Shown piece after piece: positions 33,581 through 41,390 of a stretch of DNA of 64,000 nucleotides. The notes beneath the pieces were generated by a model, which saw nothing but the letters and a program-made list of their open reading frames with translations, made no database searches and had not been told where the DNA came from. The DNA is from Mesorhizobium sp. (GTDB taxonomy: Bacteria > Pseudomonadota > Alphaproteobacteria > Rhizobiales > Rhizobiaceae), in the NCBI GenBank assembly GCA_004020875.1, contig SAPZ01000003.1, positions 358,653-422,652 of the forward strand. Reading direction: 5' to 3'. How positions within the stretch are numbered: position 1 is the first letter of the stretch; each line of letters starts with the position of its first letter. The position numbers and the translations under genes are program-made.

Positions 33581-34546
33581 TTAAATTGTTGCCCGTACAT
33601 GGCGCTCGCGGCCGTAGAGCGAGACCAGAAGCAGGATGACCAGGCCAAGCGCGGCCTGCACCGTCGACGGCCGGAAGCCGAGGCCGATCAGCAGCGTGTT
33701 GATTTCGGTTAGCACCAGGACGCCGGCGATGGTGCCGAGATAGCTGCCGCGGCCGCCGACAAGCGCGGCGCCGCCGACCACGACGGCGGCGATCGTCTGG
33801 AACAGATAGGGCTGGCCGACATCGCCATAGGCCGAGCCGGTGAAGCCGAGCAAAAGCACGCCGGCGACCGCCGCGAAGAAGGCGCTCGCGGCATAGGTGA
33901 GGATCCACATGCGCAGCGGATCGATCAGCGCCAGGGGCGCCGCCTCAGGGTTGCTGCCGACCGCGTAGAGGCGGCGCCCATAGGGCGTGCGGGCGAGCAC
34001 CAGCACGATCAGCGCTGTCAGAACCACGAGGCTGGGCACCAGCAAGGGCACAGGCAGGGGGCCGACCGAACCCCCGATCGAGACCAAGCTGGACACGACC
34101 TGCGGCGCCGAGCCGGAGGGGAAGCCGCCGGTCCACAACAGCACGGCGCCCTGGACGATCATGCCGATGCCCAGCGTGACGATCAGCGGATGGATGTTGA
34201 GCCCGCGCGAGATCAGCCCGTTCAGCGCGCCGATCGCGATGGCAAGGACACCGACGAGGACGCAGACCAGGGCGAAGTTCCAGCCCTGGCCGTAAAGCTG
34301 CGCCGCCACGACATTGGCGAAGCCGATGACGAAGGGAATGGAAAGATCAATCCCGCCGAGGATGACGACCAGCGTCTGGCCGATGGAGGCGACCGCCAGC
34401 AGCGAGGCGATGACCAGCAGCGCGCGGATGGCAAAGGGTGCCGAATAGCCGGGGATAAGCAGCGTGCCGACGATCTGCAGCAGCAGCGCCATCGCGAAGG
34501 CGCCGGCGATGCGGGCGTTGGTGGACTGGAACCAGTTGCTTGTCAT
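33581..34546 (-). CDS. Ribose/monosaccharide ABC transporter permease (RbsC family), second of two
   Basis: The 321-residue CUT2 permease has eight to ten hydrophobic segments and the family signature VGGAALVGGRGSYLGTIAGVLVL near residue 270, together with RTPYGRRLYAVGSNPEAA near 215. It is the last gene of an eight-gene minus-strand operon and starts 4 bases after the other permease. CUT2 importers often use one permease twice; two different permease genes suggest a heterodimer. Confidence 0.9.
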   Translation of the reverse strand: MTSNWFQSTNARIAGAFAMALLLQIVGTLLIPGYSAPFAIRALLVIASLLAVASIGQTLVVILGGIDLSIPFVIGFANVVAAQLYGQGWNFALVCVLVGVLAIAIGALNGLISRGLNIHPLIVTLGIGMIVQGAVLLWTGGFPSGSAPQVVSSLVSIGGSVGPLPVPLLVPSLVVLTALIVLVLARTPYGRRLYAVGSNPEAAPLALIDPLRMWILTYAASAFFAAVAGVLLLGFTGSAYGDVGQPYLFQTIAAVVVGGAALVGGRGSYLGTIAGVLVLTEINTLLIGLGFRPSTVQAALGLVILLLVSLYGRERHVRATI

Positions 34547-34550
34547 CCGG

Positions 34551-35492
34551 TCAGCCTTTCCGCTTCGACAGCCGCTCTTGCACCGCCGTCAGCACCACGG
34601 CGACAACGAGGATAAGGCCATAGGCGATCTGCAGCACATAGGTTGAAACGTTGAAGGTGGTGAGCAGGCTCTGCAGCAGGAAGATGTCGATGGCGCCGAT
34701 CGCGGCGCCGCCGAGACCGCCGCGCCCACCGGCGAGGCTGACGCCGCCGAGCGCCACGGCGGCGATCGCGATCAGCGTGTAGGTCGGACCGATGTTGGGG
34801 TCGGCCGAGCCGATCAGCGAGGTGAGCATCAGCCCGGCGGCGGCCGCGAAGAGCCCGGTCACGACATAGGCGATGAGCCGCACCCTGGTCACCGGCACGC
34901 CGGCCGTATAGGCGGCGCGGTCGTCGCTGCCGACGGCCATGAGCAGGTCGTAATAAGGTGTGCGGCGTATGAGAAGCCAGCACAGGCCGATCAGCGCCAG
35001 CGGCATGATCGAGAAGGGCCCGGCCATGGCCTTCAGCCAGTCCGGCGCCGGACCGATCGGCGCCGGCAGGATGGTGAGCGTGACGCCGGTGAGGATCAGA
35101 TAGGTGCCGAGCGTCGCAACGATCGGCTGGATGCGGACGATGGTGGCAAGCGCGCCGTTCGCGGCGCCGACCGCCGCCCCGACCAGCAGCGCAGCGGGAA
35201 CAATGATCCATGGCGACGAAATGCCGAGATTGAGGAACAGCAGCTGGATGACCAAAGCGTTGACGAAGCCCATCAGCGGGCCGACCGAGATGTCGATGCC
35301 GCCGCGCCCCGCCAGGATGACGGGCGCAGAGGCGACAGCCGCGCCGATCAGCGGCGCGGCCAGTCCCAGCAGCGTGCCCCAGGACGAGGGCTGAAAGCGC
35401 GCCGGATTGAGCACGACATTGAGCACGAGCAGGACGACGAGCATCACCACGGCAAAGCCGACGCCGCGCAGCTGGCGAAGGACGGGGCTCAT
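34551..35492 (-). CDS. Ribose/monosaccharide ABC transporter permease (RbsC family), first of two
   Basis: The 313-residue permease resembles its neighbour: GGRGGIDISVGPLMGFVNAL-like segment near residue 63, RTPYYDLLMAVGSDDRAA near 190 and VALGGVSLAGGRGGLGGAAIG near 245. Its start overlaps the upstream ATPase half by 4 bases (ATGA). Together the two permeases would form the membrane channel of the importer. Confidence 0.9.
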   Translation of the reverse strand: MSPVLRQLRGVGFAVVMLVVLLVLNVVLNPARFQPSSWGTLLGLAAPLIGAAVASAPVILAGRGGIDISVGPLMGFVNALVIQLLFLNLGISSPWIIVPAALLVGAAVGAANGALATIVRIQPIVATLGTYLILTGVTLTILPAPIGPAPDWLKAMAGPFSIMPLALIGLCWLLIRRTPYYDLLMAVGSDDRAAYTAGVPVTRVRLIAYVVTGLFAAAAGLMLTSLIGSADPNIGPTYTLIAIAAVALGGVSLAGGRGGLGGAAIGAIDIFLLQSLLTTFNVSTYVLQIAYGLILVVAVVLTAVQERLSKRKG

Positions 35493-36226
35493 GCGGCGCG
35501 TCCGAACATGGCGGCGATCACCGCGTCGGTGGTCATGTCCGCGCCCGAGAACTCGGCCGACACGCGCTGCTCGCGGAAAACCAGCACACGGTGGCAGAGA
35601 AGCAATATCTCCTCGATCTCGCTGGACAGGATCACCAGCGCCATGCCCTCGGCGGCAAGGCCGCGGAAGACGTCATAAAGGACGTGCCGGGTCGCCACGT
35701 CGACGCCACGCGTCGGATCGTTGAGCAAAAGGAAATTCGGCTCCAGCGCAAGGGCGCGGGCAAGCAGCACCTTCTGCTGGTTGCCGCCGGACAGAGTTGT
35801 GATCGCCGCGTCGGGACGCGGCGCGACGATGCTGAGTCTTTGCCTGTAAGGCTCGTAGCGCCGGCGCCGCGCCGCGAAGCTCAGCAGGCCGAAACGACGG
35901 TCATTCGACACCGTGGAAATCGCGAAATTATCGAGCACCGACTGGGTCGGGAAGATACCGGTCGAACGGCGATCGCGCGGCAGATAGGCGATGCCCCCGG
36001 CGACGGCCTTGCGGAAGCTGGTGATCGAGCCTGCCTTGCCGTCGATGGCAATCTCACCAGCCACCGGCCGATCGAGTCCGGCCAGCGCGCGCAGGAAGCG
36101 TTCCTGGCCATGGCCGTCGAGGCCGGCAAGACCGACGATCTCGCCCGGCACGATAGTCTGGCTGATCGGATCAACACCGGGCGCGATGACAAGCCCGCGC
36201 ACATGAAGAGCCTTCGCCTCAGCCAT
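35489..36226 (-). CDS. RbsA-type sugar ABC ATPase, C-terminal half as a separate gene
   Basis: A 245-residue protein equivalent to the second nucleotide-binding domain of RbsA. The Walker A region is degenerate (GLAGLDGHGQERFL, no GK[ST]), as usual for this half. The signature LSGGNQQKVLLARAL is intact. The Walker B end reads FLLLNDPTRGVDV, so the usual Asp-Glu is Asn169-Asp170. It starts within the previous gene at ATGGCTGA (8-base overlap), a layout for coupled translation. In normal RbsA proteins both halves are one chain of about 500 residues. Confidence 0.88.
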   Translation of the reverse strand: MAEAKALHVRGLVIAPGVDPISQTIVPGEIVGLAGLDGHGQERFLRALAGLDRPVAGEIAIDGKAGSITSFRKAVAGGIAYLPRDRRSTGIFPTQSVLDNFAISTVSNDRRFGLLSFAARRRRYEPYRQRLSIVAPRPDAAITTLSGGNQQKVLLARALALEPNFLLLNDPTRGVDVATRHVLYDVFRGLAAEGMALVILSSEIEEILLLCHRVLVFREQRVSAEFSGADMTTDAVIAAMFGRAA

Positions 36227-36956
36227 GCGCCAGCTCCGCTGCCGTTTGTGGCGCCATCGCGGCCAGAAGGTCGGCCGGCGTCGAGGCGCCGCGCTCCTCT
36301 GTCTTCACCACGCGGCCGGCGCGCAGGATCGATATGCGGTCGGACAAAGCCATCACCTCGTCCATGCGGTGCGTGATGAACAGGATCAGCGTGCCCGCCC
36401 CGGCCATCGCGCGCATCAGCGAAAAAACCGACTCGCGGTCGGCGAAATCCAGTGCGGCCGTCACCTCGTCGAGAATCAGGACACGCGGGTCGCGAATGAC
36501 CGCGCGGGCGAGCACGACGAGTTGCCGCGCGGCAAGCGGCAGCTCGCCGCACGGTCGGTCGAGATCGATCGGCGTCACCGCGAAGCGGCCGAGGGCAGCC
36601 TGCGCCCGGGCTCGACGCTCGCCCCGCGGCACGGCTCGCCGCCAAAGACCGTCGAGGCCAAGCAGGATGTTGTCGGTCACCGAACGGTCGGGCGCGACCA
36701 GCACCTCCTGGAAAACAGTGGCGAAGCCGGCGGCCTGGAAGGCGGCGGGCTGCGCGCCCGAAAACGCCCTGCCGTCGAGCCGGATCGTGCCGCCATCCGG
36801 CTGCACGATACCGGACAAGAGCTTCACCAGCGTGCTCTTGCCCGAGCCGTTCTCGCCCAGGATCGTATGGATCGTGCCGGGACGGAAGGCGATCGACGCC
36901 CCGGCCAGCGCGACGGTTTCGCCATAGCGTTTGGAGACGCCTTGGACCTCGAGCAT
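36219..36956 (-). CDS. RbsA-type sugar ABC ATPase, N-terminal half as a separate gene
   Basis: A 245-residue ATPase domain with canonical Walker A (GENGSGKST, 34-42), Walker B ILDEVTAAL (D163, E164) and switch His in FITHRMDEV. The signature region is the atypical ELPLAARQLVVLARAV, as in first halves of RbsA. The start ATG 36956 is preceded by GGGAAGAG; an in-frame codon further upstream would place the start inside a repeat element. Paired with the next gene it would rebuild one good ATP site (this Walker A/B with the partner's LSGGNQQ). Both halves are exactly 245 residues. Confidence 0.88.
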   Translation of the reverse strand: MLEVQGVSKRYGETVALAGASIAFRPGTIHTILGENGSGKSTLVKLLSGIVQPDGGTIRLDGRAFSGAQPAAFQAAGFATVFQEVLVAPDRSVTDNILLGLDGLWRRAVPRGERRARAQAALGRFAVTPIDLDRPCGELPLAARQLVVLARAVIRDPRVLILDEVTAALDFADRESVFSLMRAMAGAGTLILFITHRMDEVMALSDRISILRAGRVVKTEERGASTPADLLAAMAPQTAAELAHG

Positions 36957-36985
36957 TTCTCTTCCCAAAATGGAGAAGCCGGCCC

Positions 36986-37090
36986 CTAGAGCGTTCACCG
37001 TTTCACGGACACGGCGAACCACTCTATATTTTCGTTTTGACGCAATTCCGGACGGAAAACCGCTTCACACTTTTCCTGGAATTGCTCTAG
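36986..37090 (-). repeat. Dispersed intergenic palindromic repeat, copy B (complete)
   Basis: The element is bounded by CTAGAGC and GCTCTAG. It holds a dyad CGTTCACCGTTTCA...ACGGCGAACCACTCT, then TTTTGACGCAATTCCGGACG, AAAACCGCTTCACACTTTTC and CTGGAATTGCTCTAG. It sits between the binding-protein gene and the first ATPase half of the same operon, so it is transcribed and can fold in the mRNA. Confidence 0.85.
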
Positions 37091-37112
37091 CGAGAACCGG
37101 CTTCATAAAACG

Positions 37113-38297
37113 TCACTTGGCGCAGGCGTCCGGCACCTTGGAATAGTCCCAGCCTTTGGTCGGCGCGGGATTGGCGAAATAGGCGTCGAGCACGTCCTCC
37201 GGCATCGGGTCGCTCGGCGGCACCGGAAAGACCGAAACGGCATCCGGCGTCATGCAGTCCTTGTACCATTTGTCGAGCTCGGCGGCGTGCACCGGCGGGA
37301 TCGGGATCAGCAGCGTGTTGAGCTTCGGCTTCTGGCCGTCAAGCATGCGCTCGCCGACGCGGAACAAAGTCTGCGCCGTCCAGCCCGGCAGCACGGCATG
37401 GCCCTCGAAGCGATACTTGTCGGGATTTGCCTTCCAGTAGCCGAGCGCATCGCCGGTAATGGAGCCGGTGATCAGCGGCGCCGGGCGGCCGGCTTCAGCG
37501 AAGGCCTCGGCGACGACACGGCTTTCGCTGCCGGTCGTCCACACCGCGTCGATCGGCGCCGGATTGGTGGCGATCGCCTGCAGCACCACCGTCTTGGTGA
37601 CGTTGGCCGTCCAGTTGCCGTTGACGGTGCGCGCGACCTTGAGGCCTTTGTTCTCCGCGAGCGCCTTGTCGGCGCCCTCCTTTTCCTGGACCACGATCGG
37701 ATGACCGGCAATGCCCTCGACCACCAGCACGCTGGAATCGGGCTTGGCCTTGCCGATCGCCGTCATCATGTCATAGCCCCAGCGGGCATAGTTGGAATCG
37801 ACATTGATGGCGTTGGGGCTGGTGATGGAGCCCGCTGCCGTGATGAACGGGATGCCCGCCTTGGCGGCTGCGTCCACCGCATCGTCGAGCGCCGTCGCCG
37901 AGCCCGGGATCGAGGTGATGATCGAGCATTTCTTGTCGATGAAGGCGCGGATCTGGTTGATCTGCTGGCTTGGGTCGTTGTTCGAATCCGACACCTCGAA
38001 GCTCGACACCGTGCCGTCGGCGATGAGGCCGTCGACCAGCCGCTTCAGTTCCTTGGTGACCGAGACGCGCCACGGATTGCCCTGGTAGCTCTCCGAGTGG
38101 CACCATTTCCACGGCTTGGGCGGCGGCGTGAAATTGTCCCAGGCCGAGGGCAGCACCTTCTGCGGCGCGCCGTCATATTGCGCCTTGAGATCGGCGGGCA
38201 AGCCGTCGATCACCGACTTGACCTCAGTGGCATGGGCGGCGAACGGGATCGAGACTATGGCAGTTGCGGCGAGCAGGCCGCGTATCAGGCTGGTCAT
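37113..38297 (-). CDS. Sugar ABC transporter periplasmic binding protein (ribose/CUT2 type)
   Basis: The 394-residue protein starts at ATG 38297 behind GGGAGG. MTSLIRGLLAATAIVSIPFAAHA is a Sec signal peptide. The mature part has the type I periplasmic-binding pattern: PWRVSVTKELKRLVDGLIADG, the IRAFIDKKCSIITSIPGSATALDDAVDAAAKAGIPFI-like region, and WTTGSESRVVAEAFAEAG. A longer open frame extends upstream through the preceding gene and is not credible. It is the dedicated binding protein of the split-ATPase importer. The bound sugar is unknown. Confidence 0.88.
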   Translation of the reverse strand: MTSLIRGLLAATAIVSIPFAAHATEVKSVIDGLPADLKAQYDGAPQKVLPSAWDNFTPPPKPWKWCHSESYQGNPWRVSVTKELKRLVDGLIADGTVSSFEVSDSNNDPSQQINQIRAFIDKKCSIITSIPGSATALDDAVDAAAKAGIPFITAAGSITSPNAINVDSNYARWGYDMMTAIGKAKPDSSVLVVEGIAGHPIVVQEKEGADKALAENKGLKVARTVNGNWTANVTKTVVLQAIATNPAPIDAVWTTGSESRVVAEAFAEAGRPAPLITGSITGDALGYWKANPDKYRFEGHAVLPGWTAQTLFRVGERMLDGQKPKLNTLLIPIPPVHAAELDKWYKDCMTPDAVSVFPVPPSDPMPEDVLDAYFANPAPTKGWDYSKVPDACAK

Positions 38298-38322
38298 TTT
38301 TTCCTCCCTTGGTGCAGTGAAA

Positions 38323-39474
38323 CTAACCGGCGGCGGCCGGCGCGAAACTCTCCCGGAACAGGCGATTGATGTCGGCGACGACGCGGCGGGCGTCCTGCCG
38401 GCCGGCAAGGCCCTCGTTGATACGATCGGAGGCCTGCTGTTGGAACGCCATGTAGCCGTCATGGCGAGGGCGAACCCAGGCGCCTTCGAGCGTCGCCCTC
38501 GTGCCGCGATAAAAATTGCCAGTCGCCGCGTTGACCGCATCGTCTTCCCAGGCGGCGGTATGGCCAGGCTGGCCGCCGGCGGCGGCGTAGGGCCCGCGCT
38601 GCACGTCGCCGCTGGCGATCCAATAGGCGAAGTCGATCGCCGCCTCGCGCGCGGCGGAGAAGGCGGAGACGGCAATGCCGGTTCCCCCCAGCGCCGAGCC
38701 TAGCGGACCGTTGCCGCCAACGACCGGCATATCGGCAAAGGCGAGGCAATGCGGCCGGAAACCCGCCACCGCATAGGGGACATAGCCATAGATCAGCGGC
38801 GCGCAGGCGGTGCGGGAATTGGCATCCACCATCCTTTCGAACACCGCGATCGGGTCCATCGCCAGGCATTGCGGGTCTACCAACGCCGCGATCTCCCTCA
38901 GCATCTCGAAAGCGGTTTCGCCGGTCTCGCCATCGACAAGGTCGGCCGAACCGTCGACCGTGCACGGCCGGCCAAGATCGGCTGCAAGCGTGTAGAAGCA
39001 CATCAGCGAATGCGGTGGTCGCAACGGCAAGAGAACGCGGCCCTCCTCGGCAAGCGCCAGCACTTCGGTCCAGATCGTGGGCGCTGCCTCGATGAGATCG
39101 GGCCGCCAGGCCTGCACCTGGGTGGCGGCGTCGATCGGGAAAGCCCATTGCCGGCCCTGCCAGGTGTAGCTCGGATAGGATTTGCCGACGCTTCCTCTCG
39201 CCAGCGCTGCACGTTCCGTCTCGCGTCCGGCCACATCGAGCGGCGCTAGGCACTTTTCGGCGGTGATCTGGCCGACATGCGGGTGATCGATTACGATCAG
39301 ATCATAGGCGCGGGCGAGCTCCTCCACCGGGAAGGATTCGAAATCCTGCAGCGAGCGCTTTTCCCAGTCGATCGAGACACCGGTCTTTTCCTGCCACAGC
39401 GCCGAGCACGCCACCAGCGGGTCGTAGCCGCGCGGATGGCTCCAGGTCATCCCCTTCAAAGAAACACCGCTCAC
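38323..39474 (-). CDS. Extracellular-solute-binding-like protein without a signal peptide
   Basis: The 383-residue protein has the layout of family-1 solute-binding proteins (SALWQEKTGVSIDWEKRSL, LIVIDHPHVGQ, QWAFPIDAATQVQAWRPD, EAAIDFAYWIASGDVQRG). It starts MSGVSLKGMTWSHPRGYDP with no hydrophobic leader, so it should stay in the cytoplasm. Its start overlaps the CoA-transferase stop by 4 bases, which fixes the start and argues against a lost signal sequence upstream. It may have become an intracellular sugar-acid sensor, carrier or enzyme. The same operon encodes a normal binding protein of a different class just downstream. Confidence 0.78.
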   Translation of the reverse strand: MSGVSLKGMTWSHPRGYDPLVACSALWQEKTGVSIDWEKRSLQDFESFPVEELARAYDLIVIDHPHVGQITAEKCLAPLDVAGRETERAALARGSVGKSYPSYTWQGRQWAFPIDAATQVQAWRPDLIEAAPTIWTEVLALAEEGRVLLPLRPPHSLMCFYTLAADLGRPCTVDGSADLVDGETGETAFEMLREIAALVDPQCLAMDPIAVFERMVDANSRTACAPLIYGYVPYAVAGFRPHCLAFADMPVVGGNGPLGSALGGTGIAVSAFSAAREAAIDFAYWIASGDVQRGPYAAAGGQPGHTAAWEDDAVNAATGNFYRGTRATLEGAWVRPRHDGYMAFQQQASDRINEGLAGRQDARRVVADINRLFRESFAPAAAG

Positions 39475-40631
39475 AGGCCGAACTCCGCGCGGATCTTTTC
39501 GCTGTGCTCGCCGATACGCGGAGCAGCGCGATCCACCTTGGCGCGCGCGCCGTCAACGCGCAGCGGCGAACGCGTGGTGAGGATCGAGACATTGTCCTCG
39601 CGTGTCACGGTCTGCAGCATGTCGAGCGTCTTGAAGCCGTCGTTTTCCATCAGCTCCGGCCAGGTCAGCACCTTGGCGCACCAGACATCGGCGGGCTCGA
39701 GGATAGCCAGCCATTCATCGGTGGTCTTTTCCTCGATGCGTTTGGCAATGATCGCCTTGATCTGGTCGCGGGCAGTGAACCAGGTCGCTGGCTTGTCGCG
39801 GAACGGGTCGAGCTCAGGCAAGTCGAGCAGATCGGCAATCTTCGGGATCGGCGTCATGGCGATCGCCAGATAGCCGTCCTTGGCCGGATAGACACCGTAA
39901 GGCGCCGAGAGATAGGCATGCGCGCTGCGGAAGGACGAGCGCTTCGGCAGGCGGCGACCGTCATTGAGATGCGTGGTCAGCACCTCGAACTGGAAATCGA
40001 CCAGCGCCTCGAGCAGGCTGGTCTCGACATGGCCGCCTTGGCCGGTGATGCCGCGTCGCACCAGCTTGGCCAGGATGCCTTGGGCGCAGGCCGCGCCCGC
40101 CAGCATGTCGGCTATGGCAAGGCCGAACGGCACCGGCCCCTGCTCCTCGTCGCCGTTGAGCCACATCACGCCGGAGCGCGCCTGGGCCAGCAGGTCCTGC
40201 CCTGGACGCTTCACCCATGGGCCGTCCTCGCCATAGCCGCTGATCGAGGCATAGACCAGCCGCGGGTTGATGGTGCTGACATGCTCATAGTCGAGGCCGA
40301 GCCGTTCGATGACGCCCGGCCGGAAGTTCTGGATGAGCACGTCGGCCTTGGCGATCAGGCCGCGCAGCGCGGCGAGGTCGGCCTCGTTCTTGAGGTCGAT
40401 GGCCAGGCTCTCCTTACCGCGGTTGATGGCATGGAAGATGGTGGAATCGCCACCGATCTCGGTGTCACTGAGATAGAGCCGGCGCGACAGGTCGCCGCCG
40501 TCCGGCCGCTCGATCTTGATGACGCGCGCGCCGAGGTCGAGCAAACGCAACGAACAGTAGGGACCAGACAGGAACTGGCTCATGTCGATAACGACGAGGC
40601 CGGTCAGCGGAAGTTCAGTGTCAGCGGCCAC
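39471..40631 (-). CDS. Class III CoA-transferase (CaiB/BaiF family)
   Basis: A complete 386-residue protein with the family opening LTGLVVIDMSQFLSGPYCSLRLLDLGARVIKIE, the CoA-loop segment NFRPGVIERLGLDY and the catalytic Asp175 in PFGLAIADMLAGAACAQGIL. These enzymes move CoA between carboxylic acids through an aspartyl-CoA anhydride. Here it sits between a MaoC gene (3 bases upstream) and a cytoplasmic binding-protein-like gene in a sugar-import operon, implying that a sugar-derived acid is activated to its CoA ester. Donor and acceptor acids are unknown. Confidence 0.88.
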   Translation of the reverse strand: MAADTELPLTGLVVIDMSQFLSGPYCSLRLLDLGARVIKIERPDGGDLSRRLYLSDTEIGGDSTIFHAINRGKESLAIDLKNEADLAALRGLIAKADVLIQNFRPGVIERLGLDYEHVSTINPRLVYASISGYGEDGPWVKRPGQDLLAQARSGVMWLNGDEEQGPVPFGLAIADMLAGAACAQGILAKLVRRGITGQGGHVETSLLEALVDFQFEVLTTHLNDGRRLPKRSSFRSAHAYLSAPYGVYPAKDGYLAIAMTPIPKIADLLDLPELDPFRDKPATWFTARDQIKAIIAKRIEEKTTDEWLAILEPADVWCAKVLTWPELMENDGFKTLDMLQTVTREDNVSILTTRSPLRVDGARAKVDRAAPRIGEHSEKIRAEFGL

Positions 40632-40634
40632 GGT

Positions 40635-41186
40635 TCACTTCTCGGTCTTGCCGACGAAATCGGCCGGGTTCTTGTATCTCACCGTCTGCAGATGCTCGCA
40701 GTAGAGCACCAGCTCTCCTTCACCCTTGAAGATTTCATAGCTGGCGCGGATCAGGCCCATGTCCTTGTAGCGCGGCTTTTTGTCGAGGTTGGTGCGGATC
40801 GAATAAATGGTGTCGCCGATGAAGACCGGCTTGATGAAGCGGAGCTTGTCATACCCATAGGAAAAGGCGTTGACGCAGTTGGTGGCGACCAGGCCGAGCC
40901 CGGCCGAGAACACGAAGGCGCCGGCCACCAGCCGCCGGCCGAAGATGCCTTCCTTCTCGGCGAACAATTGATCCTGCACGTATGGGTGGATGTCCAGCAC
41001 CAACGTATTGAACAGATGGCTTTCGCCCTCGGCGATGGTGCGGCGGAGCGAGCGGATTTTGTGGCCGGGCCGCCAGTCCTCGTAGAACCAGTGTTCCGAA
41101 TTCCAGACGGGGATGTCGGCATGCGCCTCAGGCATGTCGGCCGGATGCGTCGAAACGACACCGACGGTCGGCGAGAACGCGCTCAT
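40635..41186 (-). CDS. MaoC-like hot-dog protein, second paralogue, lacking the usual catalytic His
   Basis: The 183-residue protein shares [18 protein letters not shown] with the MaoC gene at 24427-24873. At the catalytic motif it reads LDIHPYVQD, so the usual His five residues after Asp65 is Val70, and the AHG of the next block is replaced ([12 protein letters not shown]). A 35-residue N-terminal extension ([19 protein letters not shown]) is extra. It may be an inactive or repurposed hydratase, or an acyl-CoA thioesterase-like binding protein. It is the first gene of the operon that continues with the CoA-transferase. Confidence 0.82.
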   Translation of the reverse strand: MSAFSPTVGVVSTHPADMPEAHADIPVWNSEHWFYEDWRPGHKIRSLRRTIAEGESHLFNTLVLDIHPYVQDQLFAEKEGIFGRRLVAGAFVFSAGLGLVATNCVNAFSYGYDKLRFIKPVFIGDTIYSIRTNLDKKPRYKDMGLIRASYEIFKGEGELVLYCEHLQTVRYKNPADFVGKTEK

Positions 41187-41286
41187 GATCCTCTCCGGGA
41201 GCTTCCGGTGCGGCCTGCAAAGCGTTTCTGGGCACGATGCCGGATGGCGAGACGCATAATCGCTTTCCTCCCGTCAATTTTCTTTT

Positions 41287-41303
41287 GTGAATAATATTTT
41301 CAC
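41287..41303. promoter_or_regulatory. Candidate operator in the divergent promoter of the MaoC operon and the lactonase gene
   Basis: GTGAA-TAATATT-TTCAC is a 5-bp-arm dyad with an AT-rich centre, about 100 bp upstream of both divergent starts (41186 and 41391). The surrounding 41270-41310 is the most AT-rich part of this 204-bp intergenic region and should hold the promoters. No regulator gene is adjacent. Confidence 0.4.
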
Positions 41304-41390
41304 ATATGGGATTGCCTTGCAAGCGACGATCGGCGAAATTTTCTACGGTCCAGCATCGTGGAGGAGGCCGCCAGCCATGGGAGGAAGATC

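Noticed and set aside
37113-38675. A 520-residue version of the ribose-type binding protein
   Set aside because: The extension is Arg/Pro-rich out-of-frame translation of the preceding gene; the signal peptide begins at 38297 behind a strong ribosome site.
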